A DNA stretch of 29,073 nt from an uncultured Christensenella sp. (GTDB lineage Bacteria > Bacillota > Clostridia > Christensenellales > UBA3700), in the NCBI GenBank assembly GCA_910577795.1, contig CAJTNW010000005.1, positions 1 to 29,073 of the forward strand, written 5' to 3'. Both the position numbers and the translations under genes were made by a program. This document shows positions 17,303 through 27,468 of the stretch, one piece after another. Each line of letters begins with the position of its first letter. Position 1 is the stretch's first letter. The notes under the pieces were generated by a model, which was not told the origin of the DNA, made no database searches, and was given only the letters and a program-made list of their open reading frames with translations.

Positions 17303-20300
17303 TCAGTTTTCCCTTGCTATAGGTGCTGCTACTCTAAAGTATAAATATACTTCTTGAACTTTTGACTCATCTACTGTAGGGCATTCACCATATTCATTAT
17401 TTTTCATATTAAATAATCTTACAGTTACTTTTGCAATACCACCTTTGTCACCAATAGTAATACCTCTATCAATAATCTCAAAGTTTAAAACACTATCAGT
17501 TATAGGCGCATATTTACCGCGTTCTTCAGCAGTCATATTTGCAAGTTCTGCTCTTCCTGCAGCATCGTTTTTAATAGTTCTTTCAGCACTAATTAAATTA
17601 CCATCTTCATCATACTCAGCAGGTTTTCTGTAACTTATAGTATAAGTTAGCCTATCGGTATAATCTGTAACTCTTCCATCAGAAGATATCAAACGCAAAT
17701 CCAAATTATCAAATTTCTTATTTGCAAAATCCTCATAAGAAATATCACAATATCTCTCGCCATTATCTGGGCCAACCTTAACATAGTTAATTACAGCCTC
17801 ATTAATAGCAATTGTAATACCTTGTACTAAGTTTAAGTTGAAATTACCTATATTACTATAATCTTGAGTAAATCTTACTTCTACATTGTCATAAACACCG
17901 GCTTTACCCCAAGTCATAATTCTTTCGTTACCTACGGTTGCCTCTGTATTTACTACTTTTGAGAAATCCCAACTATTGTAATCTACATTGTACACTTCAT
18001 GGTCGCCGTTTTTAAAGTAAACATCAACTTTTTTTGGCAAATCGCTTTGGCTTTGAATTACGTCCATTATTATTGTATTTTTACTATCAAATCTTACATA
18101 GTCAATAATTCTTGGTTTAACAATTACTTTTCTTGTTAAAATCTCTTGGTCTTTATGAGCATTTGCAAGTCTTATAGTAAGTTCAGTTTCAAAACCTTCT
18201 GCACTAGTCCACTTATTGTAATTTGCAAGGCCTGTAATATTGTTATTAGCATCAAGTTCAAACAATTGGTCTTTGCCAGGAGTAATACTAATACTTTCAA
18301 CTTCTTGATAAATTCTTCTTCCATCACTAGTCAAAACCAACATTTTTTCTGCCTTGTAATAGTTCTCAAAGAAATCATTAAAGTTAAACACACTTATTTC
18401 AATTGGGTCTTTTTCTACAAGTGTCAAGTTAGCATTATGCCAATGTATTTTTATAGGTTTATTAACTGCTTGCGCACCAACCAAGTTAATTGTTACTGTA
18501 GTTTCAATTGTATGGTCTTCAATTGTTTGTTGTGCTGCATTATTCAAAACAAACTTATTATTAGCACCTTCTACATTTCTAATATAGATAGATTTCTTTA
18601 ACTCTTTATTAGTCAATGTAATAGAAGTTGGAAGAGTTCTACCAGCACGAACCTCAATGTTTTCTGCCATTGTATTAGGGTCTTGTATAAATGCTGTATT
18701 ATCCTCTATTACTACTCTAACTGTAGTTGTATAAGTTTTACTTGCAATAATTGCAGTACCAGTTGCAATGTAATAACCCGTTTTCCACATTCCGCCATTT
18801 TTAAATGCATCCATATTATCTCTAGTAAATGTAGTATCACCACTAGGGACATTATTTGTCAAATTAAAGCCATCAGTATTAAAGTAAGTTATATTCCATA
18901 CGACATCTGCTGCTTTTGTCAAGTAGTTAGGACTATCATTTCTTGTACTTTCGTAATACATCTTGTATTTTTGTGGTACATAGGCCTTTTGTTCAAACTT
19001 ATTAGCAAAATTTGTGCTACTATCTACCGCAACATCAAAGTGAATGTATGGAGACTGGAATCTAGCATTGTTCAAATCAATTGGGTCCATATATCCAAAG
19101 AATGCTTGTTGAGACAAATCATTGAATATTCTTAGTTCTAATCTGTTTCTGTTAATCCCTTTATTATTTTCACCATAACCAATAAGTTGAATATTATCAA
19201 GTTTACCATTTATGATATAAACATTTGCGTTCAATTCCACAAACTCTGGCATTGGCAACAAACGAGATACTAAGTCTAAAATATTATCTTGAATACCTCT
19301 TACAACACCTTTTATAGCGATATCCCAAAGTCCGCCAAAACCCGCATCAGTTACTGCTAGTTTAACTACTGGTTCTATCAAATTATCCCAGAAATTGTTT
19401 AGGAAGTTAGTGCCTGGTTTATTGTTATAACTCAAACCATTTATTGTAATTGAATTACCTTTTGCTGGGTTCAAACTAATTACCATACCATTTAAGCCAT
19501 TGTTAATTAGGTTAGGTACTAATTCGTTAACCACATTATGATTTAACTCTACATTAACTTTGATATTTTTAACACCATAAATCTTAACATTAATGCCTCT
19601 TAGCAAACTATCAACAGAAAAACCATTAAATACATCTTCTATAGCAGTTGTTTCTGTATCTACAGTATTAATCTCCTTAATAATAGGTCCAATTAAATCA
19701 GTTAACATTTGCTTAATATCAAAGGCAATAGGTATATTAACCATTGTATCAGCCTGCAAAGCATTTCCAATACTAATTGGTAACAAGTTAGTTGTACCTC
19801 TAATAACTATTTGTTTAGCATTAATATCCATAATTATATACAAAGCAGGTGAACCAGTATTCCAGTTATCAGAATGACCATCCATACGTAGCAATGTCAA
19901 CAAAATACTTCCGCCATTTGCCCAACCACCATTAGTGTAAGGAAGAGCCTTACCTTCAAGAGGAACCTTTTCTGTTACAATTTTTGTATATTTAAATGTA
20001 TCGCTTATCGCTTCGTTTTTACTTATTAAATCTATCCAAATGCCTGGGTCTAAAACATTAAATAAAGAATTAATAAATATATTAGTACTTTGCATGTTCA
20101 ACACTTCATAACCGCTGCCTAAAACAATATCAACTGTGTGTTGAGCACCAATGTTAACAACAGTAAGTTGTGCTGAAACACTAACTTCATCAAATGTCAA
20201 GTCAAGTTTAATATTACCACTAAACAAATCCAAAGCAGCATCAACTGTAATATCTTCTGCAATATTAATAGATAACTCTTTCAAAAGTTCTCTCATCATA

Positions 20301-23300
20301 TCAGCAGTAATATTTAAGTTTAGCACTCCGTCTTTCATGCTTAAACCTTTAAGTAGTAATTCCACATAATCCATTACCTCAGATGGTTTATCTTCGTCAG
20401 GTGTAATTTCTCCATCACGAGCCATGTTAAACAATAAAGTGTTCATATCGCCAACAGACATATTGTTAGCAACTGCTACTTGTTCTTGCAAACCTGAAGT
20501 TCCGCTACTTAACAAACCACCCAATAAACCATCAAGTGCATTACCAACTAAGTTAGTAATTTTTGCAGCCAAACCTGAGTTTTCTAATACAAATTTAGGC
20601 AAACCTAAACCTAACATATCAACATAAACATTACCACCTGTCATGTAGATAGATAATACCATATTTCCATCACATTTAAGTTCTATTGCAATGTTAGTAT
20701 TTTTAGGATTATCATAGTCAAATGCCCATTTAATTCCAAAAGCCAATTCGTTTGTAAAGTCATTCAAATCAACATTAATTGGAAGAGTAAGTGTCATTCC
20801 ACTTGCTGCCAAAATGTTATTTAATAATCTTTGTACATTAATAGTAGAATTGTTTGCACTAATATTTACTTTTGCTTGAATTTCGCCATATTGTAATAAT
20901 GTTTTTACAAGATTACTAAAGTCAGTATTATAATAAGTGCTTACAAAGTCCGCAGGAACTTGAACTGTATGTTGTACACCCAAATGTAGTTTAGGCAATG
21001 ACAACATCATATTTATATTCTTTAATGTATTAGTATCTGCATCTTCAGTATCAATATTTAACACTACTGAAAAACCTTTATCAGCATCTGCTGCAATATC
21101 CACACTGAAATCTGGCAATTCAATACCAATATCAACACCAAGCAAGTCCAAAATTTCATTAATTAAAGCAGTTACAACAGTTACTTTAATATAATTGCCT
21201 AGTGCAGGAGCCGCAGCAGGGCCATTAGTATCACTTACTAAGCCAATACCACTATCCAACATTCTACTATTATTGCTTGTAGAGTTAAATTGAATATTAT
21301 TAGCAAGGCCAGCAGTAATTTGGTTAATCAAACTTGTAAGTTCAATATCCATTGTGATAGGTGGAATAGTAATATTTGCAATTCTAATTCCACTAAAGTC
21401 TGCAAATAAAGTACCATGTGTTTTTAATACTGTATTTGTAATTGCATCATATTTATAAGGTTGTAAATTCAATTTAGAGTCAGTTTTGTTAGCCTCAAAT
21501 CTATCATCAAAGTAATAAATTTTTGCTACACTGCCTTTTTTGAATATAAAGTTTTCTGAACCACTAACAATTTCAATTAATGCTCTTGCCAAAATAGTTT
21601 CAGTTTCACCCTCTACTGGGTCACCTTTAATATCAACTTTTGGCACAGTGCTCATTTGCAATTGAATTTTTAATGTTAAATCAAGATTAAATGCCTCAGT
21701 AAACTCTACAAATAATTCTGTAATACCTTTTACACCAGCCATATTTAAAATTGGTGCTAAATTATATTTACCCGCAGGTACATCAGCAGTCAATTTAAGT
21801 TCAATATCAGTATCATCAAGTATACGATAAATAATTGAATCCATACCAGTTACAACTTCAGTACCATAAATATCAAATGTAGCAGGTGAATCAATAATTG
21901 TTTCCTTACCAAGTTTGATATAGTTAATACCCAAATCCAATGATATTTTATTTCCTGCAGTGCCTGCCTCAGGAGTACCAGTAACATCTACACTTAATTC
22001 AATACCATTAATTTCGCTTATAGTAAAGTCACCATTTAATGTATCAAACAAAGGAGGAATATCAGCACTTACACCAAATTTCTTCAACAAATCTTTAATT
22101 AATTGCATTGTAATTGCTATTTGCAAATAATTACCTTTGCTTGTTTCTGTGCTTTCATCAGCAACAGTAGCAACACCTTGTGACAATGTACTGCTCATAT
22201 AGTTTGCTACATCTGCTTCAGAAACTACAGACTGATTACCAAGGCTCAAACCATCAATTAGTTTTTTAATTAGTTCTGTCAAATCCAAATCAATTACCAT
22301 ACTAGGAATTTTAAATTTAGCAAACTCAAAATTCTCAGAGTTGATATATAAACCACCATGAGTCTTCTTTCCGTTTTGACCAAACTTAATAATATTCATA
22401 GTATTATTATTTGGACCTCTGTCATCATAATAATGTATGTCAAGTGCTGGCTCAGTATTAGATGCAGTAGGGAACAATATGTTAGGAACTTTATTAAACA
22501 AACTTATTCTTGCTTGAGTAATACCGCTTTCCTCTTTGTCACCTGTGCCTTCAAACTTATTCCATCTAATTTGTACTCTTAATGTTAAATCAAGTACAAA
22601 ATCTTGACTAACAGTGATAGGAATTGATTCACTAAACTTCAAGCCAAACATACTTAGTAATTTGCCAACATCGTAAACACCTTCTGTTATGCCAAATGCT
22701 AAGTCAAATGACAAATCAACATCGTCCAATGCTCTATAGATAATTGTATTTAACAATTTACCCATATCCAAAGATGCTGCCTCGCCAAAGTTTTCAATAT
22801 TAAAGTTTTCTGGCACTGCAATATCTTCATCTTTCAATTGTTTACCTAAGTGCAATTTACTCATTGAAAGTGTTGCATTTACTTTCTTATTGCCATCCAA
22901 ACTTGCAATACTTATTGATACACCATTTTGTGCATCTATCATAATTCCACCCTCAAATTGAGGAAGTGTTAAATTAAGTTGAACATTAAACATTTTTAGC
23001 AATTCTTCAACTAATTCTTTAGTAAATGCAATTTTAATAAAACTTACACCTTCGCTATCGCCAGTTTCAGTATTATCATCTACCATAGCATATAAAGACT
23101 GAAGAACACTTCTATTATTTATATTATTATCATTACTAAATGCTACATCACTCAAATTGATATTGCCAATAATGTTACCTATTGTTTCTGTCAAGTCAAT
23201 ATCAAGTGCAACATCTGGAAGAGTTAAATGCAAAAGATTAAATGATGACAAATTCAATAGCAAAGTACCATGTGTTTTATTAACAACATATACTGGTTTG

Positions 23301-26300
23301 CCTTGGCTATCTGTACCAGTTTGTTTAGCACTATATTCTTCTAAACCTAAGCCCTCATTGCCAGCATATCTGTCGTCAAAATACATAATTCTTATTGCGC
23401 CAACTTCTGGTAACAATGGATTTGGTGTTTTATTATCAAGAGTAATCATAGCACGGCTAATAATTTGCTCGTACTCACCTTCAATGTCATTGCCTAAAAT
23501 ATCTGTTTTTTGTACAATTGCACTTTGCAATTTAATTGACAATTCCCAATTCAAATCAAAGCCTTCGCTTGATGTAATTGGAATGCTAGGCAAACCTGTA
23601 TCAATACCCAAAATATTACTTACATCATAAGTGCCAGGGTCTAAATGAATATTTAAACTAAATTTAATATCAACATCGTCTAATGCTCTGTAAATAATAC
23701 CATGCAAAATTTCAGTAAGCATACCATTATTAGAGCCACCAGTCAAATCACTAATGTTGATAAATGCATCAAATTTATTAGGGTCTTCTTTAATGCCTTC
23801 TAATAATTCGTCAACACTAACATTTACTACAGAACCCATCTTGAATGTATTTACGCCCAAATCAAGGCCTATTTCTTTAGTGCCATCATAAGTTTTAATG
23901 CTTAGTTTAATACCATCAATTTTATTAATTTCAGCATCAATATCAATTTCTGGAAGAGTGAAACCAATATTTACATTAAAAATATCAAAAATCTTCTGAA
24001 CTAATGTTGAAGTTAATTGAAGTTTAATTAATCTATCTGTTTTTTCTGCAGTTTCATCAGTGTATAGTGCTGTAACAAAAGAACTATCATCTGCTTTAAT
24101 TGTTCTTGTATTAATACCATTTACACTCAAAGTATTACTGCTACCACCCTCAGTTTTATTTCCAGTACTTGGATTAATAAAATCAGGAATTACAAAGTCT
24201 ATGCTCAATTTATCAAGTGCACTGAAGATTAAATCTGTCAAATCAACACCAATTGCAAAACTTGGTATGCCAATTTGTATCATATTAAATTCAGTCATAT
24301 CAGCATACAAAGTACCATAAGAAGTATCACTACCTCTTACTATAGGCAAAATGCCCATTTCGCCATTTGGCTCATATCTGCTATCTAAGTAGTACAAACG
24401 AATAGTCATATTATCTTTTGGGAAGATAGGGTTACTCTTTACGTTTGTAATGCCAATATACGCACGAGAAATTACTTGTTTCCAAATCTCTTTGTCAGTT
24501 ATTTTACCATTTTCGTCTTTTTCATATCCAACAAAGACACTATCCATCTGAACTTGGATTTTTAATTTTAATTGCATATCAAATGGGTCTTTAACTTGAA
24601 TATTAACATTAGGTAATCCAGTATCAATACCTAAAATATTAGACGCATTATACATACCTTCATCAAAATGCAATTTTGCTTCAAATTCTAAATCTAAATC
24701 ATCAACTGCATTATAAATGAAGTCTTTTAAATTACCAATATATTGTTTGCCTTCAATTGCTTTATCAATTTTGTCAACCAAAGCAGCACGATTACTAAAG
24801 CCATAACGGAAGTTATCCAATTCTACTCTAGCCTTAAAAGTGCTTTGTTCTGTGCTATCAGCATCAAACAATGCTTTGCTTAAATCCAAATCAAAGTATG
24901 CCATACCCTTGCTTAAATCTACACCAAGGTTAATAGCGCCAAAGTCTTGCATATCTTCAAATTGACTAAGATTTATATGAAATTGACTATTTATTTGTTG
25001 GAAGAATTTATTATTTATTTCAAAATTAATAATACCTGTATCTTTATCATATGTAATATATTTTTCAAAGCCTACGGTATATCTTATAATATCCAATATT
25101 GTACCGAACGCAGGACTAATATAAGTTTTGCCATTGTCGTTATGACCAACTGTTAGTACTATATCTTTTGCACTATAGCCCTCTTTAAATTCGATATCAT
25201 TTACAGCAGAAAGTGTTGCCCCTTCTTGGTCAGAGTCTGGTGTAGGTGTCTTCTCAAAAATACTATCAATAAGGCCACTTACAAAATCAGTGCCCAAACC
25301 TAAAGCATGAGTAAGCCATTTGCTTACTGCTACACCATCAACAACTATGTTGCCTGGTCTTACATCTATATTTCCGCTTGATGTTTTTATAGCATCGTCA
25401 AGATTTACATAAACCTTTCTGTTCTTTAAATACATACCTACCATAGGTATATTTTTATTATCACCATAAACTTCAAGCAAAAATACACTCTTATCATCCA
25501 TTTGTTTAGGGTCTGCACTATTTGGCTCTTCCTTCAAACGGATATCAGCATCCAACTTAATTGTTATATTTGCATTTGCTGACAAAATCAAACTATCCTC
25601 TGGCAAGAAACCAGAACCAGCAAAGAAATTAACTAATTTACCAACGTCAACATTGTTAACATCTAAAGTGATGTTTGTATTAAATTGCAATTTTAACAAA
25701 CCAAATGGAACATACTCCTGAATGTTTGCTGGCAAAATGTCAATTACATTGTCGCTATAAAAAGCGCCAGTACTCATGTGGAAATATTCAGTTTGCCAGT
25801 CATATACATGCAATTGCAAACCTTTATAACCATTTGCAGTCTCTTCCATAACAACATTAAAGTTGTCAATGTCTGCCTCAACATAAACATCAATGTTAGG
25901 GAAAGCAAGTGTAGCCAAGAAATCGTCTATACTATATGGTCTCATACCACCATTACCATCAGGTAGCATTAATTTCATTCCATAACCTGCAAGCAAACCA
26001 TCAATACTTGTTCCACCAATTGCCTTAACAACTGTGTCTATCAATTGGTCTGGATTAAACTTTAATGAAATGTGTCCTGTACCAGTATCATTGTTATATG
26101 TAGTGGCCTGCTTATCAATTTGGAAAATTAACATAGCAACGATGCCGATTAATTCATCAACTTCAGTACCACCCAAAGCATCTCCTGCTCCAGGAATTAG
26201 ACCCATAATAGAATCTATAAGATTTTGTAAACCGCCAATTTTTCTTAATTGTTCAATTAACCAGTTGAAATCTATATCTTCAAGATATAATGTGGTTTCA

Positions 26301-26734
26301 CCTGCTCTCAAATAAAAACGGCCGTTGTTAAGGAACAACTCAAAATTCTGACTCTTGTCAGCCTTTTCAACACCATTTTCATCAGTGGCAATAACACCCA
26401 AACCAAGTTGGACTTCCCCTTCCATATCACCTGAGTTTGGTCTAAAATTGCCTTTTAAATAAAATTTGCGATAATCCCAAACCGGCTTTTCGACAGAACC
26501 TAAGTTTGTCTTAATCTCCGACTCAAAATCCATACTCACAAAGTCTTCCGTATTCCCCATTCCCTTTAGCATTACCAAAAGCAAATCACCTACTGTAGGC
26601 TCTTCTTCTGATGCAACTGGAGCATCCGGAGTGACTATTTGAGAAACTCTTTCCTTACATGCAACTAATGTAACAGAGAATACTGCTAACAAAAGCACGA
26701 CAAGCAAGCAAGATAAAAATCTCTTCTTTCTCAT
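17303..26734 (-). CDS. Giant repeat-containing lipoprotein, unknown function
   Basis: A 3,143-residue predicted lipoprotein that I do not recognise. The signal peptide is MRKKRFLSCLLVVLLL followed by a lipobox LVAC with C26 lipidated; an acidic linker (SEEEP) follows. There is no other membrane segment, so it is held outside the membrane by lipid only. Residues 50-670 hold two diverged half-units. Four clear repeats start at 672, 1013, 1331 and 1634, with a degenerate one from 1942. About 2230-2560 is a different region of mixed helix and strand. The last 580 residues look like beta-sandwich or Ig-like modules. Repeats pair an alternating-hydrophobic strand with an amphipathic helix (for example IKLQLTSTLVQKIFDIF). 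No catalytic motif was seen, and only four cysteines besides the first two. GGGGAGGAATT precedes the ATG. It is first in the operon with the double-anchored protein. It could be a structural surface protein or a lipid-binding scaffold; both are inference. Confidence 0.85.
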   Translation of the reverse strand: MRKKRFLSCLLVVLLLAVFSVTLVACKERVSQIVTPDAPVASEEEPTVGDLLLVMLKGMGNTEDFVSMDFESEIKTNLGSVEKPVWDYRKFYLKGNFRPNSGDMEGEVQLGLGVIATDENGVEKADKSQNFELFLNNGRFYLRAGETTLYLEDIDFNWLIEQLRKIGGLQNLIDSIMGLIPGAGDALGGTEVDELIGIVAMLIFQIDKQATTYNNDTGTGHISLKFNPDQLIDTVVKAIGGTSIDGLLAGYGMKLMLPDGNGGMRPYSIDDFLATLAFPNIDVYVEADIDNFNVVMEETANGYKGLQLHVYDWQTEYFHMSTGAFYSDNVIDILPANIQEYVPFGLLKLQFNTNITLDVNNVDVGKLVNFFAGSGFLPEDSLILSANANITIKLDADIRLKEEPNSADPKQMDDKSVFLLEVYGDNKNIPMVGMYLKNRKVYVNLDDAIKTSSGNIDVRPGNIVVDGVAVSKWLTHALGLGTDFVSGLIDSIFEKTPTPDSDQEGATLSAVNDIEFKEGYSAKDIVLTVGHNDNGKTYISPAFGTILDIIRYTVGFEKYITYDKDTGIINFEINNKFFQQINSQFHINLSQFEDMQDFGAINLGVDLSKGMAYFDLDLSKALFDADSTEQSTFKARVELDNFRYGFSNRAALVDKIDKAIEGKQYIGNLKDFIYNAVDDLDLEFEAKLHFDEGMYNASNILGIDTGLPNVNIQVKDPFDMQLKLKIQVQMDSVFVGYEKDENGKITDKEIWKQVISRAYIGITNVKSNPIFPKDNMTIRLYYLDSRYEPNGEMGILPIVRGSDTSYGTLYADMTEFNMIQIGIPSFAIGVDLTDLIFSALDKLSIDFVIPDFINPSTGNKTEGGSSNTLSVNGINTRTIKADDSSFVTALYTDETAEKTDRLIKLQLTSTLVQKIFDIFNVNIGFTLPEIDIDAEINKIDGIKLSIKTYDGTKEIGLDLGVNTFKMGSVVNVSVDELLEGIKEDPNKFDAFINISDLTGGSNNGMLTEILHGIIYRALDDVDIKFSLNIHLDPGTYDVSNILGIDTGLPSIPITSSEGFDLNWELSIKLQSAIVQKTDILGNDIEGEYEQIISRAMITLDNKTPNPLLPEVGAIRIMYFDDRYAGNEGLGLEEYSAKQTGTDSQGKPVYVVNKTHGTLLLNLSSFNLLHLTLPDVALDIDLTETIGNIIGNINLSDVAFSNDNNINNRSVLQSLYAMVDDNTETGDSEGVSFIKIAFTKELVEELLKMFNVQLNLTLPQFEGGIMIDAQNGVSISIASLDGNKKVNATLSMSKLHLGKQLKDEDIAVPENFNIENFGEAASLDMGKLLNTIIYRALDDVDLSFDLAFGITEGVYDVGKLLSMFGLKFSESIPITVSQDFVLDLTLRVQIRWNKFEGTGDKEESGITQARISLFNKVPNILFPTASNTEPALDIHYYDDRGPNNNTMNIIKFGQNGKKTHGGLYINSENFEFAKFKIPSMVIDLDLTELIKKLIDGLSLGNQSVVSEADVANYMSSTLSQGVATVADESTETSKGNYLQIAITMQLIKDLLKKFGVSADIPPLFDTLNGDFTISEINGIELSVDVTGTPEAGTAGNKISLDLGINYIKLGKETIIDSPATFDIYGTEVVTGMDSIIYRILDDTDIELKLTADVPAGKYNLAPILNMAGVKGITELFVEFTEAFNLDLTLKIQLQMSTVPKVDIKGDPVEGETETILARALIEIVSGSENFIFKKGSVAKIYYFDDRFEANKTDSKLNLQPYKYDAITNTVLKTHGTLFADFSGIRIANITIPPITMDIELTSLINQITAGLANNIQFNSTSNNSRMLDSGIGLVSDTNGPAAAPALGNYIKVTVVTALINEILDLLGVDIGIELPDFSVDIAADADKGFSVVLNIDTEDADTNTLKNINMMLSLPKLHLGVQHTVQVPADFVSTYYNTDFSNLVKTLLQYGEIQAKVNISANNSTINVQRLLNNILAASGMTLTLPINVDLNDFTNELAFGIKWAFDYDNPKNTNIAIELKCDGNMVLSIYMTGGNVYVDMLGLGLPKFVLENSGLAAKITNLVGNALDGLLGGLLSSGTSGLQEQVAVANNMSVGDMNTLLFNMARDGEITPDEDKPSEVMDYVELLLKGLSMKDGVLNLNITADMMRELLKELSINIAEDITVDAALDLFSGNIKLDLTFDEVSVSAQLTVVNIGAQHTVDIVLGSGYEVLNMQSTNIFINSLFNVLDPGIWIDLISKNEAISDTFKYTKIVTEKVPLEGKALPYTNGGWANGGSILLTLLRMDGHSDNWNTGSPALYIIMDINAKQIVIRGTTNLLPISIGNALQADTMVNIPIAFDIKQMLTDLIGPIIKEINTVDTETTAIEDVFNGFSVDSLLRGINVKIYGVKNIKVNVELNHNVVNELVPNLINNGLNGMVISLNPAKGNSITINGLSYNNKPGTNFLNNFWDNLIEPVVKLAVTDAGFGGLWDIAIKGVVRGIQDNILDLVSRLLPMPEFVELNANVYIINGKLDNIQLIGYGENNKGINRNRLELRIFNDLSQQAFFGYMDPIDLNNARFQSPYIHFDVAVDSSTNFANKFEQKAYVPQKYKMYYESTRNDSPNYLTKAADVVWNITYFNTDGFNLTNNVPSGDTTFTRDNMDAFKNGGMWKTGYYIATGTAIIASKTYTTTVRVVIEDNTAFIQDPNTMAENIEVRAGRTLPTSITLTNKELKKSIYIRNVEGANNKFVLNNAAQQTIEDHTIETTVTINLVGAQAVNKPIKIHWHNANLTLVEKDPIEISVFNFNDFFENYYKAEKMLVLTSDGRRIYQEVESISITPGKDQLFELDANNNITGLANYNKWTSAEGFETELTIRLANAHKDQEILTRKVIVKPRIIDYVRFDSKNTIIMDVIQSQSDLPKKVDVYFKNGDHEVYNVDYNSWDFSKVVNTEATVGNERIMTWGKAGVYDNVEVRFTQDYSNIGNFNLNLVQGITIAINEAVINYVKVGPDNGERYCDISYEDFANKKFDNLDLRLISSDGRVTDYTDRLTYTISYRKPAEYDEDGNLISAERTIKNDAAGRAELANMTAEERGKYAPITDSVLNFEIIDRGITIGDKGGIAKVTVRLFNMKNNEYGECPTVDESKVQEVYLYFRVAAPIAREN
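20135..24721 (-). repeat. Tandem ~300-345-residue repeats in the giant lipoprotein
   Basis: Four clear protein-level repeats plus one degenerate copy start at residues 672, 1013, 1331, 1634 and 1942 (DNA 24721, 23698, 22744, 21835 and 20911). Each clear copy has in order: a [FI]IY[RN]xxDDxD start box; a hydrophobic strand/helix stretch; a YxDxR box (residues 781, 1118, 1435, 1741); a [TS][HY]G[TG]L box (805, 1154, 1458, 1772) leading into PxxxxDxDLT; and a strand-plus-helix box near 903, 1233, 1537 and 1849. Boxes of the last type also occur near 221, 568 and 2138, so degenerate units extend on both sides. Copies are diverged in sequence, so the duplications are old and conserved by selection. 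Confidence 0.9.
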
Positions 26735-26787
26735 AATTCCTCCCCAAAACGCAATCGCTTGCGTATGTAGTCTTATTAACTAAATAA

Positions 26788-26819
26788 ATTATATATATGC
26801 AACCTTAACTCAACCTTAA
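26788..26819 (-). promoter_or_regulatory. Promoter of giant-protein operon with 11-base-period direct repeat
   Basis: Minus strand TATAAT (26788-26793) lies six bases downstream of two TTAAGGTTG direct repeats (26811-26819 and 26800-26808), which are exactly 11 bases apart start to start. No good -35 hexamer is present; the repeats occupy that position. This matches promoters activated by OmpR/PhoB-type response regulators, which bind head-to-tail sites one helical turn apart. The leader to the ATG at 26734 would be about 47 bases. The regulator is not encoded here. Confidence 0.55.
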
Positions 26820-27468
26820 TTCTTAAAAAACCGCCCTTAAATTTACATACACTTTACCTCTACTTTTCTTTTCATACAATGATTAGCCTGCAACTTTCTA
26901 TATTTTAACTTACGTTAGCAAATTATCTTCTATTATATTACTTACGTAGTATGTGCTTTTTTAGTTAGTTTGAATGAGTATTTTATGCCATAAAAGCAGC
27001 AAAAATTTACACTTTTTGAGGCAAAATTAAGAGCAAAAATACTCCAAAAAATTGTCCATTATTTATCATAATTTTTGTGTCAAAAATCAAAAAAATCACA
27101 CTAAAAATAGTACAAAATTTCAACTAAAAAATGCAAAAAAAAACACATCATTTTTATGTTATTTTTAAGACAAATTTACGATTAAAATGTATAATTTTTA
27201 TGTAAAATACAACTATAAATTTACACATAATTTGATTAAAATGTTTATAAATAGCATCAATAAAATTAACATTTTTTTAATTTTTCGCACAAAAATCCTT
27301 TATTTTTTCACTCTATATTTATTGTTTTTTTTGCAAAAAATTTTATTTCTATATTCAATAAAAGTGTAATTTCATAATTATTCTGTTGCTACTTTTAAGG
27401 CCATTATTTGCCTTAAAATCGCAAAAATATATAAAGTTTAGTATATATGCCAATTTTTTATTAAATCG
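26820..27468. other. AT-rich divergent intergenic region with phased A-tracts
   Basis: There is no credible coding ORF; an ORF of 60 codons at 27187-27369 is low-complexity and lacks a ribosome site. Between 27001 and 27143, runs of 4-9 A or T recur with centres about 11 bases apart, which suggests intrinsic curvature. ACTTACGT occurs twice (26908-26915 and 26940-26947). No RNA gene was recognised. Confidence 0.5.

Noticed and set aside
10725..17322. Many plus-strand ORFs of 60-150 codons opposite the double-anchored giant protein gene
   Set aside because: They lack ribosome binding sites and are low in Gly and Ala. They lie antisense to a continuous, domain-bearing frame, so they are shadows.
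17445..26315. Plus-strand ORFs opposite the giant lipoprotein gene
   Set aside because: Same reason: antisense shadows of one uninterrupted 3,143-codon frame with a clear start site and motif-bearing repeats.
27187..27369. 60-codon ORF in the AT-rich intergenic region
   Set aside because: The composition is almost only Phe, Ile, Asn, Lys, Leu and Tyr, as expected from random AT-rich DNA, and no ribosome site precedes it.
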